Assembly (NCBI RefSeq): GCF_963675165.1
Contig: NC_087388.1
Span: 1,652,800-1,716,799, forward strand
Reading direction: 5' to 3'
Length of the DNA stretch: 64,000 bases
Source: Halichondria panicea
Taxonomy: Eukaryota > Porifera > Demospongiae > Suberitida > Halichondriidae
Shown: positions 1 through 12,600 of the stretch, in pieces
How positions within the stretch are numbered: position 1 is the first letter of the stretch
Layout of the letters: the number at the start of each line of letters is the position of its first letter
Position numbers and translations under genes: made by a program
The notes under the pieces: generated by a model
Told to the model about the DNA's origin: nothing
Databases searched by the model: none
Seen by the model: the letters and a program-made list of their open reading frames with translations, nothing else

Positions 1-647
1 TTCAAGTTACATTGTAGATCTACACAGTCGTGCTTCTATCATTAAAGACCATGACATTCATCAAGCGGGCCATCAAATATAGATTTCTGTTTCCACTCTT
101 CTATAATAAAAATATGTGTGTTTTGTCAAACAAATAAATAATATAAGTAATCATGGTCGATCATTACCCACTCTTTGAGTTTGCATGCATGCAGCAAAAT
201 TAAATGCAAAAAATGTTCATCATTATAATGTGTGTATAAAAGCTAATAGCTTTATGTTATGTAGCTTTTGGTATCTCCACCGAGGCATCAGCACCCGCGG
301 TGCTGCTTTCATTTTTCTAGCTGTAAGGTTGTGTCAAATTAACGGAAGTTAGCTTTCGTCCAAGGTGCCCAGTACATGCAGACAAGACATCAGCTAGAAT
401 TGACCTTAGATCAGGTTTTGACTGGGAGCGATTTGGCCCATTCAATTTTTCACTGGTTAGTAGACATGTCCCACATATTTGTGTGTGCAATTTGTACGAA
501 TCAATATGTTCGTGAATTTATTGCATGAACATTTTATAAAATTAATGATGCAGTGCGACTTACTCCGTATAGAGATCAGTATAAAAGAATTGAATCATGT
601 GATTTTTCTGTAAATTAAACTCCGTCACAATGCATATAGTTCCATAA
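1..647 (+). other. 5' flank of gene A, noncoding
   Basis: No gene is visible here. Bases about 1-105 resemble stretches near 22.0 kb, 53.15 kb and 57.85 kb, so this edge is probably the end of a preceding spacer copy. Bases about 345-600 share scattered blocks with the sequence before gene B (about 27980-28240), such as the GAAGC/GGGAGCGATTTG region and a stretch around AGAATTGA, which suggests a common ancestral promoter. The 8-base leader before the ATG follows a TAG in all three genes. Confidence 0.5.
580..587 (+). promoter_or_regulatory. TATA-like box upstream of gene A
   Basis: TATAAAAG lies 61-68 bp before the gene A start codon. The aligned position before gene B reads GTATTGAAG, so the motif is not conserved between paralogues. 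If the leader contains a 5' UTR intron, this box is too close to the ATG to be the real core promoter. Confidence 0.2.
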
Positions 648-3600
648 ATGGCTGATGACAGCCAGTCAAGTGATACTCTTCTGCACACTGCTGCAAGCTG
701 TGGGGACTTAGATGAGGTCAAAGAGCTGTTGATAACAAAGCAATATGAAGTGGACGTCAGAAACTCACACAACCAAACATCTCTTCATCTTGCATGTGCT
801 AATGGTCATCTCGATACAGTTTGGACACTAGCCAATGACTTTGGTGCTGACATAGGAGCTATTGATAATGACAGAAATACACCATTGCTCTTTGCTGCCA
901 AGAACAAGCATGTACAGATAATTATCATGTTACTTCTATTATTAATGTGTGATAGACGCCTCTCCAACGGAGACTACGTGTCCTGCTCCTTTAGTCGTAG
1001 TGAAATGGATTCTGATCACACTAAAATGTTTGAGGACGTCCTCTTTGAGTATTACAATGATTCTGAAGCTGTGGAGAAAACAATGCATCTGATAAGCAAA
1101 TTCTTTGTTAATTATATTAAATTCAAGGATTATAAAGATGATGGCTTTATTACATTGTTTGTAGCTGCATCACTTGGTCTCAAAGACTTAATTAATCGTT
1201 TAGTTACTGACAATAAAGCGGACCTGAATATTAAGGGCTTCTACGGCTTGTCTATTCTCCACTGTGCCTGTTTTGGGGGACATGTACTGCTCATGGACAA
1301 TCTTATTTCAGAACATCTTATGGACCTTTCTGTGAAAGATAACAATGGGCAATCAATTTTAACTTACGCCGTAATAAAGGGGGCTCCCTATTCATACGAT
1401 GGTGGTCACATAGAAGTGATTGACAAACTGATGATGGAATATGGCCTCAATGTCACATCTAAAGATAATGCTGGAAACACACCTCTACACATTGCAGCCA
1501 TGAAAGGACATGTTGAAGCAGTGAGATACCTGATCAATAAACACAATGCTGATGTTGATGGAACTAATAATCAAAACAATACTCCATTGATGATGGCTGC
1601 GCTGAATGGTCATGTGGACGTTTTGGATGTGTTAGTCAAAGAATTCAACAACGATTGTCAAGTTCGAGATTGCGATGGTGATACTCTCCTTCACTATGCA
1701 TGCTGGGGTGGTCATATAAAACTAATAGACCAACTTGTGGTAGATTATGACCTGGATCTCACATCTAAAGATAATGAAGGAGACACACCTCTACATATTG
1801 CAGTCATATACGGACATGTTGAAGTAGTGAGACAACTGATCAGTAAGCACAACGCTGATATTGAATGTACTAATAATCAAAACAGTACTCCATTGATGAA
1901 AGCTGTGCTGAATGGTCATGTGAATGTTTTGGATGTGTTAGTCAAAGAATTCAACAGCTGTTGTCTTGTCCGAGGATACAATGGTCTTACACTCCTTCAC
2001 TCTGCATGCATTGGTGGTCATATAGAACTGATAGACAAAATGGTAAAGGAATATGGCCTCGATCTCGCAGATAGAGATAATGATGGAGACACACCTCTAC
2101 ATATTGCAGCTATGTCTGGACATGTTGAAGCAGTGAGACACCTGATCAGTAAGCACAATGCTGATATTGAATGCACTAATGATAAAAACAGTACTCCATT
2201 GATGGAAGCTGTGTTGAATGGTCACGTGGATGTTTTGGATGTGTTAGTCAAAGAATTCAACAATGATCGTCAAGTTCGAGATTGCGATGGTTGTACTCTC
2301 CTTCACTATGCATGCTGGGGTGGTCATATAGAACTAATAGACAAACTGGTGAAGGAATATGGCCTCGATCCCACATCTAAAGATAATGATGGAGACACAC
2401 CTCTACATATTGCAGTCATGTCAGGATTCGTTGAAGTAGTGAGACACCTGATCAGTAAGCACAATGCTGATATTGATAGCACCAATAATAGCAACAACAC
2501 TCCATTGATGCTAGCTGTGCTGAATGACCATATGAATGTTTTGGATGCGTTAGTCAAATTCCGAGGATACAATGGTCGTACTCTTCTTCACCATGCATGC
2601 ATGTATGGCTATATAGAACTAATAGACAAGCTAGTGATGAAATATGGCCTCGATTTTAGAGAGGAAGATGATGATGGAAACACACCTCTACATATTGCAG
2701 CCAAGTACGGACATGTTGAAGTAGTGAGACACCTGATCAGTAAGCACAATGCTGATATTGAATGCACTAATGATAAAAACAGTACTCCATTGATGGAAGC
2801 TGTGTTGAATGGTCATGTGGATGTTTTGGATGTGTTAGTCAAAGAATTCAACAACGATTGTCAAGTTCGAGATTGCGATGGTTATACTCTCCTTCACTAT
2901 GCATGCTGTAGTGGCCATATAGAACTAATAGACAAACTGGTAATGGAACATGGCCTCGATCCCACATCAAAAGATGAAGATGGAGACACACCTCTACATA
3001 TTGCAGCCAAGTACGGACATGTTGAAGCAGTGAGACACCTGATCAGTAAGTACAGTGCTGATATTGAATGCACTAATGATCAAAACAGTACTCCATTGAT
3101 GGAAGCTGTGTTGAATGGTCATGTGGATGTTTTGGATGTGTTAGTCAAAGAATTCAACAACGATTGTCAAGTTCGAGATTGCGATGGTTATACTCTCCTT
3201 CACTATGCATGCTGTAGTGGCCATATAGAACTAATAGACAAACTGGTAATGGAACATGGCCTCGATCCCACATCAAAAGATGAAGATGGAGACACACCTC
3301 TACATATTGCAGCCAAGTACGGACATGTTGAAGCAGTGAGACACCTGATCAGTAAGTACAGTGCTGATATTGAATGCACTAATGATCAAAACAGTACTCC
3401 ATTGATGGAAGCTGTGTTGAATGGTCATGTGGATGTTTTGGATGTGTTAGTCAAAGAATTCAACAACGATTGTCAAGTTCGAGATTGCGATGGTTATACT
3501 CTCCTTCACTATGCATGCATGTATGGCTATATAGAACTAATAGACAAGCTAGTGATGGAATATGGCCTCGATTTTAGAGAGGAAGATGATGATGGAAACA

Positions 3601-6600
3601 CACCTCTACATATTGCAGCCAAGTACGGACATGTTGAAGTAGTGAGACACCTGATCAGTAAGCACAATGCTGATATTGAATGCACTAATGATCAAAACAG
3701 TACTCCATTGATGGAAGCTGTGTTGAATGGTCATGTGGATGTTTTGGATGTGTTAGTCAAAGAATTCAACAACGATTGTCAAGTTCGAGATTGCGATGGT
3801 TATACTCTCCTTCACTATGCATGCTGTAGTGGCCATATAGAACTAATAGACAAACTGGTAATGGAACATGGCCTCGATCCCACATCAAAAGATGAAGATG
3901 GAGACACACCTCTACATATTGCAGCCAAGTACGGACATGTTGAAGCAGTGAGACACCTGATCAGTAAGTACAGTGCTGATATTGATAGCACCAATAATAG
4001 CAACAACACTCCATTGACGCTAGCTGTGCTGAATGACCATGTGAATGTTTTGGATGCGTTAGTCGAATTCCAAGGATACAATGGTCTTACTCTTCTTCAC
4101 CATGCATGCACATATGGCTATATAGAACTAATAGACAAGCTGGTGAATGAATATGGCCTCGATTTCAGAGATGGAAACACACCTCTACATATTGCAGCCA
4201 TATACGGACATGTTGAAGTAGTGAGACACCTGATCAGTAAGCACAATGCTGATATTGAATGCACTAATGATAAAAACAGTACTCCATTGATGGAAGCTGT
4301 GTTGAATGGTCATGTGGATGTTTTGGATGTGTTAGTCAAAGAATTCAACAACGATTGTCAAGTTCGAGATTGCGATGGTTATACTCTCCTTCACTATGCA
4401 TGCTGTAGTGGCCATATAGAACTAATAGACAAACTGGTAATGGAACATGGCCTCGATCCCACATCAAAAGATGAAGATGGAGACACACCTCTACATATTG
4501 CAGCCAAGTACGGACATGTTGAAGCAGTGAGACACCTGATCAGTAAGTACAGTGCTGATATTGATAGCACCAATAATAGCAACAACACTCCATTGACGCT
4601 AGCTGTGCTGAATGACCATGTGAATGTTTTGGATGCGTTAGTCGAATTTCAAGGATACAATGGTCGTACTCTTCTTCACCATGCATGCACATATGGCTAT
4701 ATAGAACTAATAGACAAGCTGGTGATAGAATATGGCCTCGATTTCAGAGAGGAAGATGATGATGGAAACACACCTCTACATATTGCAGCCATTTACGGAC
4801 ATGTTGAAGTAGTGAGACACCTGATCAGTAAGCACAATGCTGATATTGAATGCACTAATAATCAGAACAGTACTCCATTGATTGTAGCTGTGATGAATGA
4901 TCATGTGGATGTTTTGGATGTGTTAGTCAAAGAATTCGACAATGATAGTCAAGTTCGAGATTGCGATGGTCGTACTCTCCTTCACTATGCATGCTTGGGT
5001 GGTTATATAGAACTAATAGACAAACTGGTGTTGGAATATGGCCTCGATCCCACATCTAAAGATAATGATGGAGACACACCTCTACATATTGCAGTCATGT
5101 CAGGATTCGTTGAAGTAGTGAGACACCTGATCAGTAAGCACAATGCTGATATTGAATGCACCAATAATCAGAGTAATACTCCATTGTTGCTAGCTGCGCA
5201 GACTGGTAATATATATATTTTGGACGCGTTAGTCAAAGAATTCAACAGCTGTTGTCTTGTCCGAGGATACAATGGTCTTACACTCCTTCACTCTGCATGC
5301 ATTGGTGGTCGTATAGAACTGATAGACAAAATGGTAAAGGAATATGGCCTTGATCTCGCAGATAGAGATGATGATGGAGACACACCTCTACATATTGCAG
5401 CTATGTTTGGACATGTTGAAGCAGTGAGACACCTGATCAGTAAACACAGTGCTGATATCAATTGCACTAATAGTTTTAACAATACTCCATTGATGGAAGC
5501 TGTGTTGAATGGTCATGTGGATGTTTTGGATGTGTTAGTTAAAGAATTCAACAACGATTGTCAAATTCGAGATTGCGATGGTTATACTCTCCTTCACTAT
5601 GCATGCTATAGTGGCCATATAGAACTGATAGACAAACTGGTGATGGAATATGGCCTCGATCCCACATCTAAAGATGAAGATGGAGACACACCTCTACATA
5701 TTGCAGCCAAGTACGGACATGTTGAAGCAGTGAGACACTTGATCAGTAAGTACAGTGCTGATATTGGTAGCACCAATAATAGCAACAGCACTCCATTGAT
5801 GCTAGCTGTGCTGAATGACCATGTGAATGTTTTGAATGCATTAGTCAAAGAATTCCGAGGATACAATGGTCGTACTCTTCTTCACCATGCATGCACGTAT
5901 GGCTATATAGAACTAATAGACAAGCTGGTGATGAATTATGGCCTCAATCTCAGAGAGGAAGATAATGATGGAAACACACCTCTACATATTGCAGCCATAT
6001 ACGGACATGTTGAAGTAGTGAGACACCTGATCAGTAAGCACAATGCTGATTTTGAATGCACTAATGATCAAAACAGTGCTCCATTGATGGAAGCTGTTCT
6101 GAATGGTCGTGTGAATGTTTTGGATGTGTTAGTCAAAGAATTCAACAATGATTGTCAAGTTCGAGATTGCGATGGTTATAATCTCCTTCACTATGCATGC
6201 TTGGGTGGTGATATAGAACTAATAGACCAACTTGTGGTAGAATATGACCTCGATCTCACATTAAAAGATAATGATGGAAACACACCTCTACATATTGCAG
6301 CCAAGTACGGACATGTTGAAACAGTGAGACACCTGATCAGTAAGCACGGAGCTGATATTAACTGCACCAATAATGAAAACAACACTGCAATGATCCTAGC
6401 TGTGGTAAATGGCCATGTGCATGTTTTGGATGTGTTAGTCAAAGAATTCAACAGCAGTTTTCATGTCCGAGGACCCAATGGTTGTACTCTCCTTCACTAT
6501 GCATGCTATTGTGGCCATATAGAACTAATAGACAAACTGGTGATGGAATATGGCCTCAAGATTGCAGATAGAAATAATAAAGGAAACACACCTCTACATA

Positions 6601-9600
6601 TTGCAGCCATGAAAGGACATGTTGAAGCAGTGAGACACCTGATCAATAAGCACAGTGCTGATATTGAATGCACTAATAAAAAGAACAATACGCCATTGAT
6701 GCTAGCTGTGCTAAATGGTTATGTGCATGTTTTGGATGTGTTAGTCAAAGAATTCAACAGCAGTTTTCATGTCCGAGGACCCAATGGTTGTACTCTCCTT
6801 CACTATGCATGCTATTGTGGCCATATAGAACTAATAGACAAACTGGTGATGGAATATGGCCTCAAGATTGCAGATAGAAATAATAAAGGAAACACACCTC
6901 TACATATTGCAGCCATGAAAGGACATGTTGAAGCAGTGAGACACCTGATCAATAAGCACAGTGCTGATATTGAATGCACTAATAAAAAGAACAATACGCC
7001 ATTGATGCTAGCTGTGCTAAATGGTTATGTGGATGTTTTGGATGTGTTAGTATATGGCCTCAATAGAAATAATAAAGGAAACACAGTTTTTTTTTTGGAT
7101 GTTTTGGATATGTTAGTCAAAAAATTCATCAGCAGTTGTCATGTCCGAGGATACAAAGGTCGGACTCTACTTCACCAATCATGCAGATATGGCCATATAC
7201 AAGTGATAGACAAGCTGGTAATGGAACATGGCCTCGATCTCAGAGATGAAGACGATAGTGGGAACACACCTCTACATATTGCAGCCATGTACGGACATGT
7301 TGAAACAGTGAGACACCTGATCACTAAGCACAGTGCTAATGTTGATTGCACTAACAAGGACAGCAATACACCGTTGATGCTAGCTGCATTGAGGGGTCAT
7401 ACGCATGTTTTGGATGTATTAGTCAAAGAATTCAACAGCAGTTTTCGAGATAGTGATGGTTATTCTCTCCTTCACTATGCATGCCAGGGTGGCCATATAG
7501 AACTAATAGACAAGCTGGTGATGGAATATGGCCTCAATCCCATAGATAGAGATGATGCTGGAAACACACCTCTACACATTGCAGCCATATTCGGACACAT
7601 TGAAGCAGTGAGACACTTGATCAGTAAGCACAGTGCTGATGTTGATTGTACTAATAATGACAACAATACACCATTGATGCTAGCTGTGCTGAATGTTCAT
7701 ATTCCGGTTCTGGATATATTAGTCAAACAATTTAAGAGCAGTTGCCATGTCCGAGGATTGAACAATTTTACTCTACTTCACTATGCATGTCACTATGACA
7801 ACATAATAGAACTAATAGAAAAACTTGTTGTAGAATATGGCCTCGATCTCGAAGATAAAGATAATGATGGTAACACACCTCTACATATTGCAGCCATGTT
7901 CGGACATGTTGAAGTAGTGAAACACCTGATCAGTAAGCACAGGGCTGATTTTGAATGCCCTAATAATCAGAAAGGTACTCCATTGATGCTAGCTGTGCTG
8001 TATGGTCATATTCTTGTTTTGGATGTGTTAGTCAAAAAATTCTACAGCAGTCCCCATGTCCGAGGTTTCAATGGTTATACTCTCCTTCATTATGCATGCC
8101 ATTGTCACCACATAGAACTAATAGACAAACTGGTTGAGGAATATGACCTTGATCTCAGAGATAGAGATGATGATGGAAACACACCTCTACATATTGCAAT
8201 CATGTTCGGACATGTTAAAACAGTGAGACACCTGATCAGTAAGCACAATGCTGATATAGAATGCACTAATAATCATAAGTCTACTCCATTGATGTTAGCT
8301 GTGCTGAATGGTCGTACTCTTGTTCTGGATGTATTAGTCAAAAAACACAGCAGCAGTCTTCCTGTCCGAGGGTTGAACGATTTTACTCTCTTTGACTATG
8401 CATGCCATTATGGCAACATTGAACTAATAGACAAACTCGTGATGGAATATGGCTTCAATCTCAGATATAGAGATAATGATGGAAACACACCTCTACATAT
8501 CGCAATCATGTTTGGACATGTTGAAGTAGTGAAACACCTGATCAGTAAGCACAATGTTGATATTGATTGCACTAATAATCAGAAGTCTACTCCATTGATG
8601 CTAGCTGTGCAGAATGGTCATATTCCTGTTTTGGATGTATTAGTCAGAGAATTCAACAGCAGTCCCCATGTCCGAGGATTGAACAATTTTACTCTCCTGC
8701 ACTATGCATGCCATTATGGCCACATAATAGAACTAATAGACAAACTGGTGACGAAATATGACCTCGATGTCACATCTAAAGATAATGATGGAAACACACC
8801 TCTACATATTTCAGCCATATTCGGACATGTTGAAACAGTGAGACACCTGATCAGTAAGCACAATGCTGATATGGAATGCACTAAAAATCAGGAGGCTACT
8901 CCATTGATGGAAGCTGTGCTGAATGGTCATGTGCCTGTTTTGGATGCGTTAGTTAAAGAATTCAACTGCAGTTGCCATGTTCGAGGATACAATGGTTATA
9001 CTCTCCTTCACTATGCATGTAAGAGTGGTCATATAGAGCTTATAGACAAACTGGTGTTGGAATATGGCCTCGATCCCACAGATAGAGACAACAGTGGAGA
9101 CACACCTCTACATATTGCAGCCGCTAAAGGACGTGTTGAAACAGTGAGACACCTGATCAGCAAGCACAGTGCTGATATCGATTGCACTAATAATGATAAC
9201 AATACTCCATTGATGCTAGCTGTGCTAAATGGTCGTGTGAATGCTTTGGATACTTTACTCAACAGCAGTGTTCATGTTCGAGGATACAAAGGTCGTACTC
9301 TCCTTCACTCTGCATGCGAAAATGGCCATAGAGAACTGATTGACAAACTGGTGATGGAATATAATCTCAATCTTGGTGATAGAGATGACGATGGAAACAC
9401 ACCTCTACACATTGCAGTTACTAGAGGACGTTTTGCAACAGTGAGACATCTAATCAGTAAACACAATGCTGATATTGATTGCACCAATAATAGCAAAAAT
9501 AGTCCATTGATGATAGCTCTGCTGAACGATAATCATTATATTTTGGATATGCTAGTCAAAGAGTTTAACAGCAGCCGTTATGTTCGAAGTTATACTCTCC

Positions 9601-12600
9601 TTCACTCTGCGTGCAAACGTGGCCATATAAAACTGATAGATGAACTAGTGACAAGTTATAGCCTTGATCTTGGAGATAGAGATGTTGATGGAAACACACC
9701 TCTACATATTGCAGTCATGGCAGGACACATTGAAACAGTGAGACACCTGATCAGTAGACACAGTGCTGATGTTGATTGTACTAATAATCAGAATAATACA
9801 CCATTGATGCTAGCTGCACTGAATGGTCATATACATGTTTTTATGGCGTTAGTCAAAGACAATTGTCATGTCCGAGGATACAATGGCTGCACTCTCCTTC
9901 ACTTAGCATGCCATGGTGGCCATATAGAACTCATAGAAAAACTGGTGATGAACTATGGCCTGGACCCCACAGGTAGAGATGATGATGGAAATACACCTCT
10001 ACATATTGCAGCCATAGAAGGACATGTTGAAGTAGTGACACACCTGATTAGTAAACATGGCGCTGAAATTGATTGCACTAATCACAGTAACAATAGTCCG
10101 TTGATGCTGGCTGTGCTGAATGATCATGTGGATGTTTTAGATGTGCTAGTCAAAGAATTTAACAGCAGTTGTCATGTCCGAGGTTATACTCTCCTTCACT
10201 CCGCATGTGAACATGGCCATATAGAACTGATAGACAAACTAGTGACAAAGTATAGCTTTGATCTCAGCGATAGAGATAATGATGGAAAAACACCTCTACA
10301 TATTGCAGTCATGTCCGGACATGTTGAAGCAGTGAAACACCTGATCAGTAAGCACAGTGCTGATATTGATTGCACAAATAATGATAACAACACTCCATTA
10401 ATGCTAGCTGTGCGGAATGGTCATATGAATGTTTTAGATACTTTAGTCGTAGAATTCAACAGTAGTTGTCATGTCCGAGGTTACAATGGTCGTACTCTAC
10501 TTCACTATGCATGTGAGGGTGGTCATATAGAACTGATAGACAAACTGGTGATGGAATATAACCTCGATCGTAAAGATAAAGATGATGATGGAGACACACC
10601 TCTACATATTGCAGCAATGTACGGACATGTTGAAGCAGTGAGACACCTGATCAGTAAGCACAGTGCTGATATTGAATGCACTAATAACCAGAAGGCTTCT
10701 CCACTAATAGAAGCTGTGCTAAATAGTCATATTCCTGTTTTGGATGTTTTAGTCAAAGAATTCAACAGCAGTCACCATGTCCGAGGATTGAACGATTATA
10801 CTCTCCTTCACTATGCATGCCATTGTGGCCACATAGAACTAATAGACAAACTGGTGATGGAGTATGGCCTCGATCTCGCTGATAGAGATAATGATGGTAA
10901 CACACCTCTACATATTGCAGCCATGTTCGAACATGTTGAAACAGTGAGACACCTGATCAGTAAGCTCAGTGCTGATATGGATTGTACTAATAATACGAAG
11001 CATACACCATTGATGCTGGCTGTACTAAATGGTCATGTGTCTGTTTTGGACGCGTTAGTCAAAGAATTCAACAGCGGTTGTCATGTCCGAGGAATTCACG
11101 ATTATACTCTCCTTCACTATGCATGCGAGGGTGGCCACATAGAACTAATAGACAAACTGGTGATGGAATATGGCCTTGATCTCGCCGATAGAGATAATGA
11201 TGGAAACACACCTCTACATATTGCAGCTATGAAAGAACGTGTTAAAGTAGTGAGACACCTGATTACTCAGCACAAAGTTGAGACTAATATCACTAACAAT
11301 AAAAAATCCACTCCATTGTGTTTAGCTGCTGAAGATGGTCATGAGATCGTGATTCATGCTCTGATTAAAGAGTTTAATTGTAGTCCACATGTCAGAGGCT
11401 ACAATGGTCAAACTTTGCTTCATCATGCTTGCCAAAATGGTCACGTGGAAATATTGAATAAATTGGTAGTCGAGTATAAGGTAGATCCATCAATCAGAGA
11501 CAATGATGGGAACACACCTCTGCATATTTTGTGTAATACTCAGCATACTGAAGAAGAGAAGCTGAGAACAATGCTTTGTAAGTACCAGTACTGGACTGTG
11601 TTTCAAGTTAATAATGATGGTAACACACCTCTTCACACAGCAACTCGATATGGGCAAGCTTATTGTGCACGCTTACTCTTGCAGAAATACAATGCTCCCC
11701 TTTTTGTACGAAATATAGATGGGAAGACTGCCCTTAATATAGCTAAAGCTCAGAGAAACCAAGAAATTATTACGATTTTAAAAAATTCTACTTCAGAAAT
11801 CCAATCAACCTATCAACAACTAGACAAACTTGCTCAACAAGAGTTTGGTGGTGTAAAGCACCTCACTAGAATATTTGTTGTAGGTCATCCAGGTGCAGGG
11901 AAATCTACCCTTGTTGAGACTATAAAAAAAGAAGGTTTGATCAGCTACTTCAGCACAACAACTGTTGCCCCTCACACTGCAGGCATTGTTCCAAGTACTT
12001 ATGACAGTAGTGCTTACGGAAGAATGATACTCTATGATTTTGCTGGTGATTCCGAGTACTACTCCTCACATGCTGCAATTATGGAGTCAATCAACACATC
12101 GAAAGGAAGTAATATTTATTTGATAGTTTGTGATTTGAGTAAAGGTAAAGAAGCTACTGCCACTAAATACAGCTACTGGCTTTCATTTCTATCTTACAAT
12201 ATTAAACAATTTTCAAACACAGTTATCTTACCAGTGGGAAGCCATGCTGATGTCATTAATAAAGCATCAGTCGAACAAGTGTTATGTGAACTTGACAGCG
12301 TATACCAAAAGTTCTGTGGCAGCTCCAACATTGATGACTTACACATAGAACAAAGTGTTGCTCTTGATTGTCGTAAACGAGGATCTGTAGTGAATGACAT
12401 AAAGGAGCTTGCAAAGAGATACTCCCAAATTGTATCCCCCATCGGACTTCCCCCGGAGTCAAGCACACTCTTAGGATTGTTGAAAAAAGACTTTGAACAT
12501 GTCCCAGCTTGCAAAGTAAGCCTCCTTATCTCTCACATTGAAGAGACTGGAATTCCACTGCCACTAAATTCTTCATCACTCTACAATCTCATAAGAGAGT

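Larger units (their letters stand above)
1403..11520 (+). repeat. Gene A ankyrin module array, 34 x ~102 residues
   Basis: The coding sequence is a tandem array with a period of about 306 bp. Each module holds three ankyrin repeats with signatures LLHYACxxGHIELIDKLV, TPLHIAAxxGHVEVVRHL and TPLMLAVxNGHVxVLD. Modules are diverged, and several carry in-frame length changes (for example near 2555, 4065, 4160 and 9830). Local near-identical blocks occur at about 2740-4060 and 6421-7032. The dipeptide after LLHxAC takes many forms across the array (WG, IG, MY, CS, TY, LG, YS, YC, RY, QG, HY, HC, KS, EN, KR, HG, EH, EG and others) while flanking residues hold. Confidence 0.9.

Noticed and set aside
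2324..11000. Regular minus-strand open frames of 60-90 codons across the ankyrin arrays of A, B and C, all with a similar hydrophobic translation.
   Set aside because: They recur with the 306-bp period because they are the complement of the repeated coding module. Their register follows the + strand gene exactly, so they are shadows and not genes.
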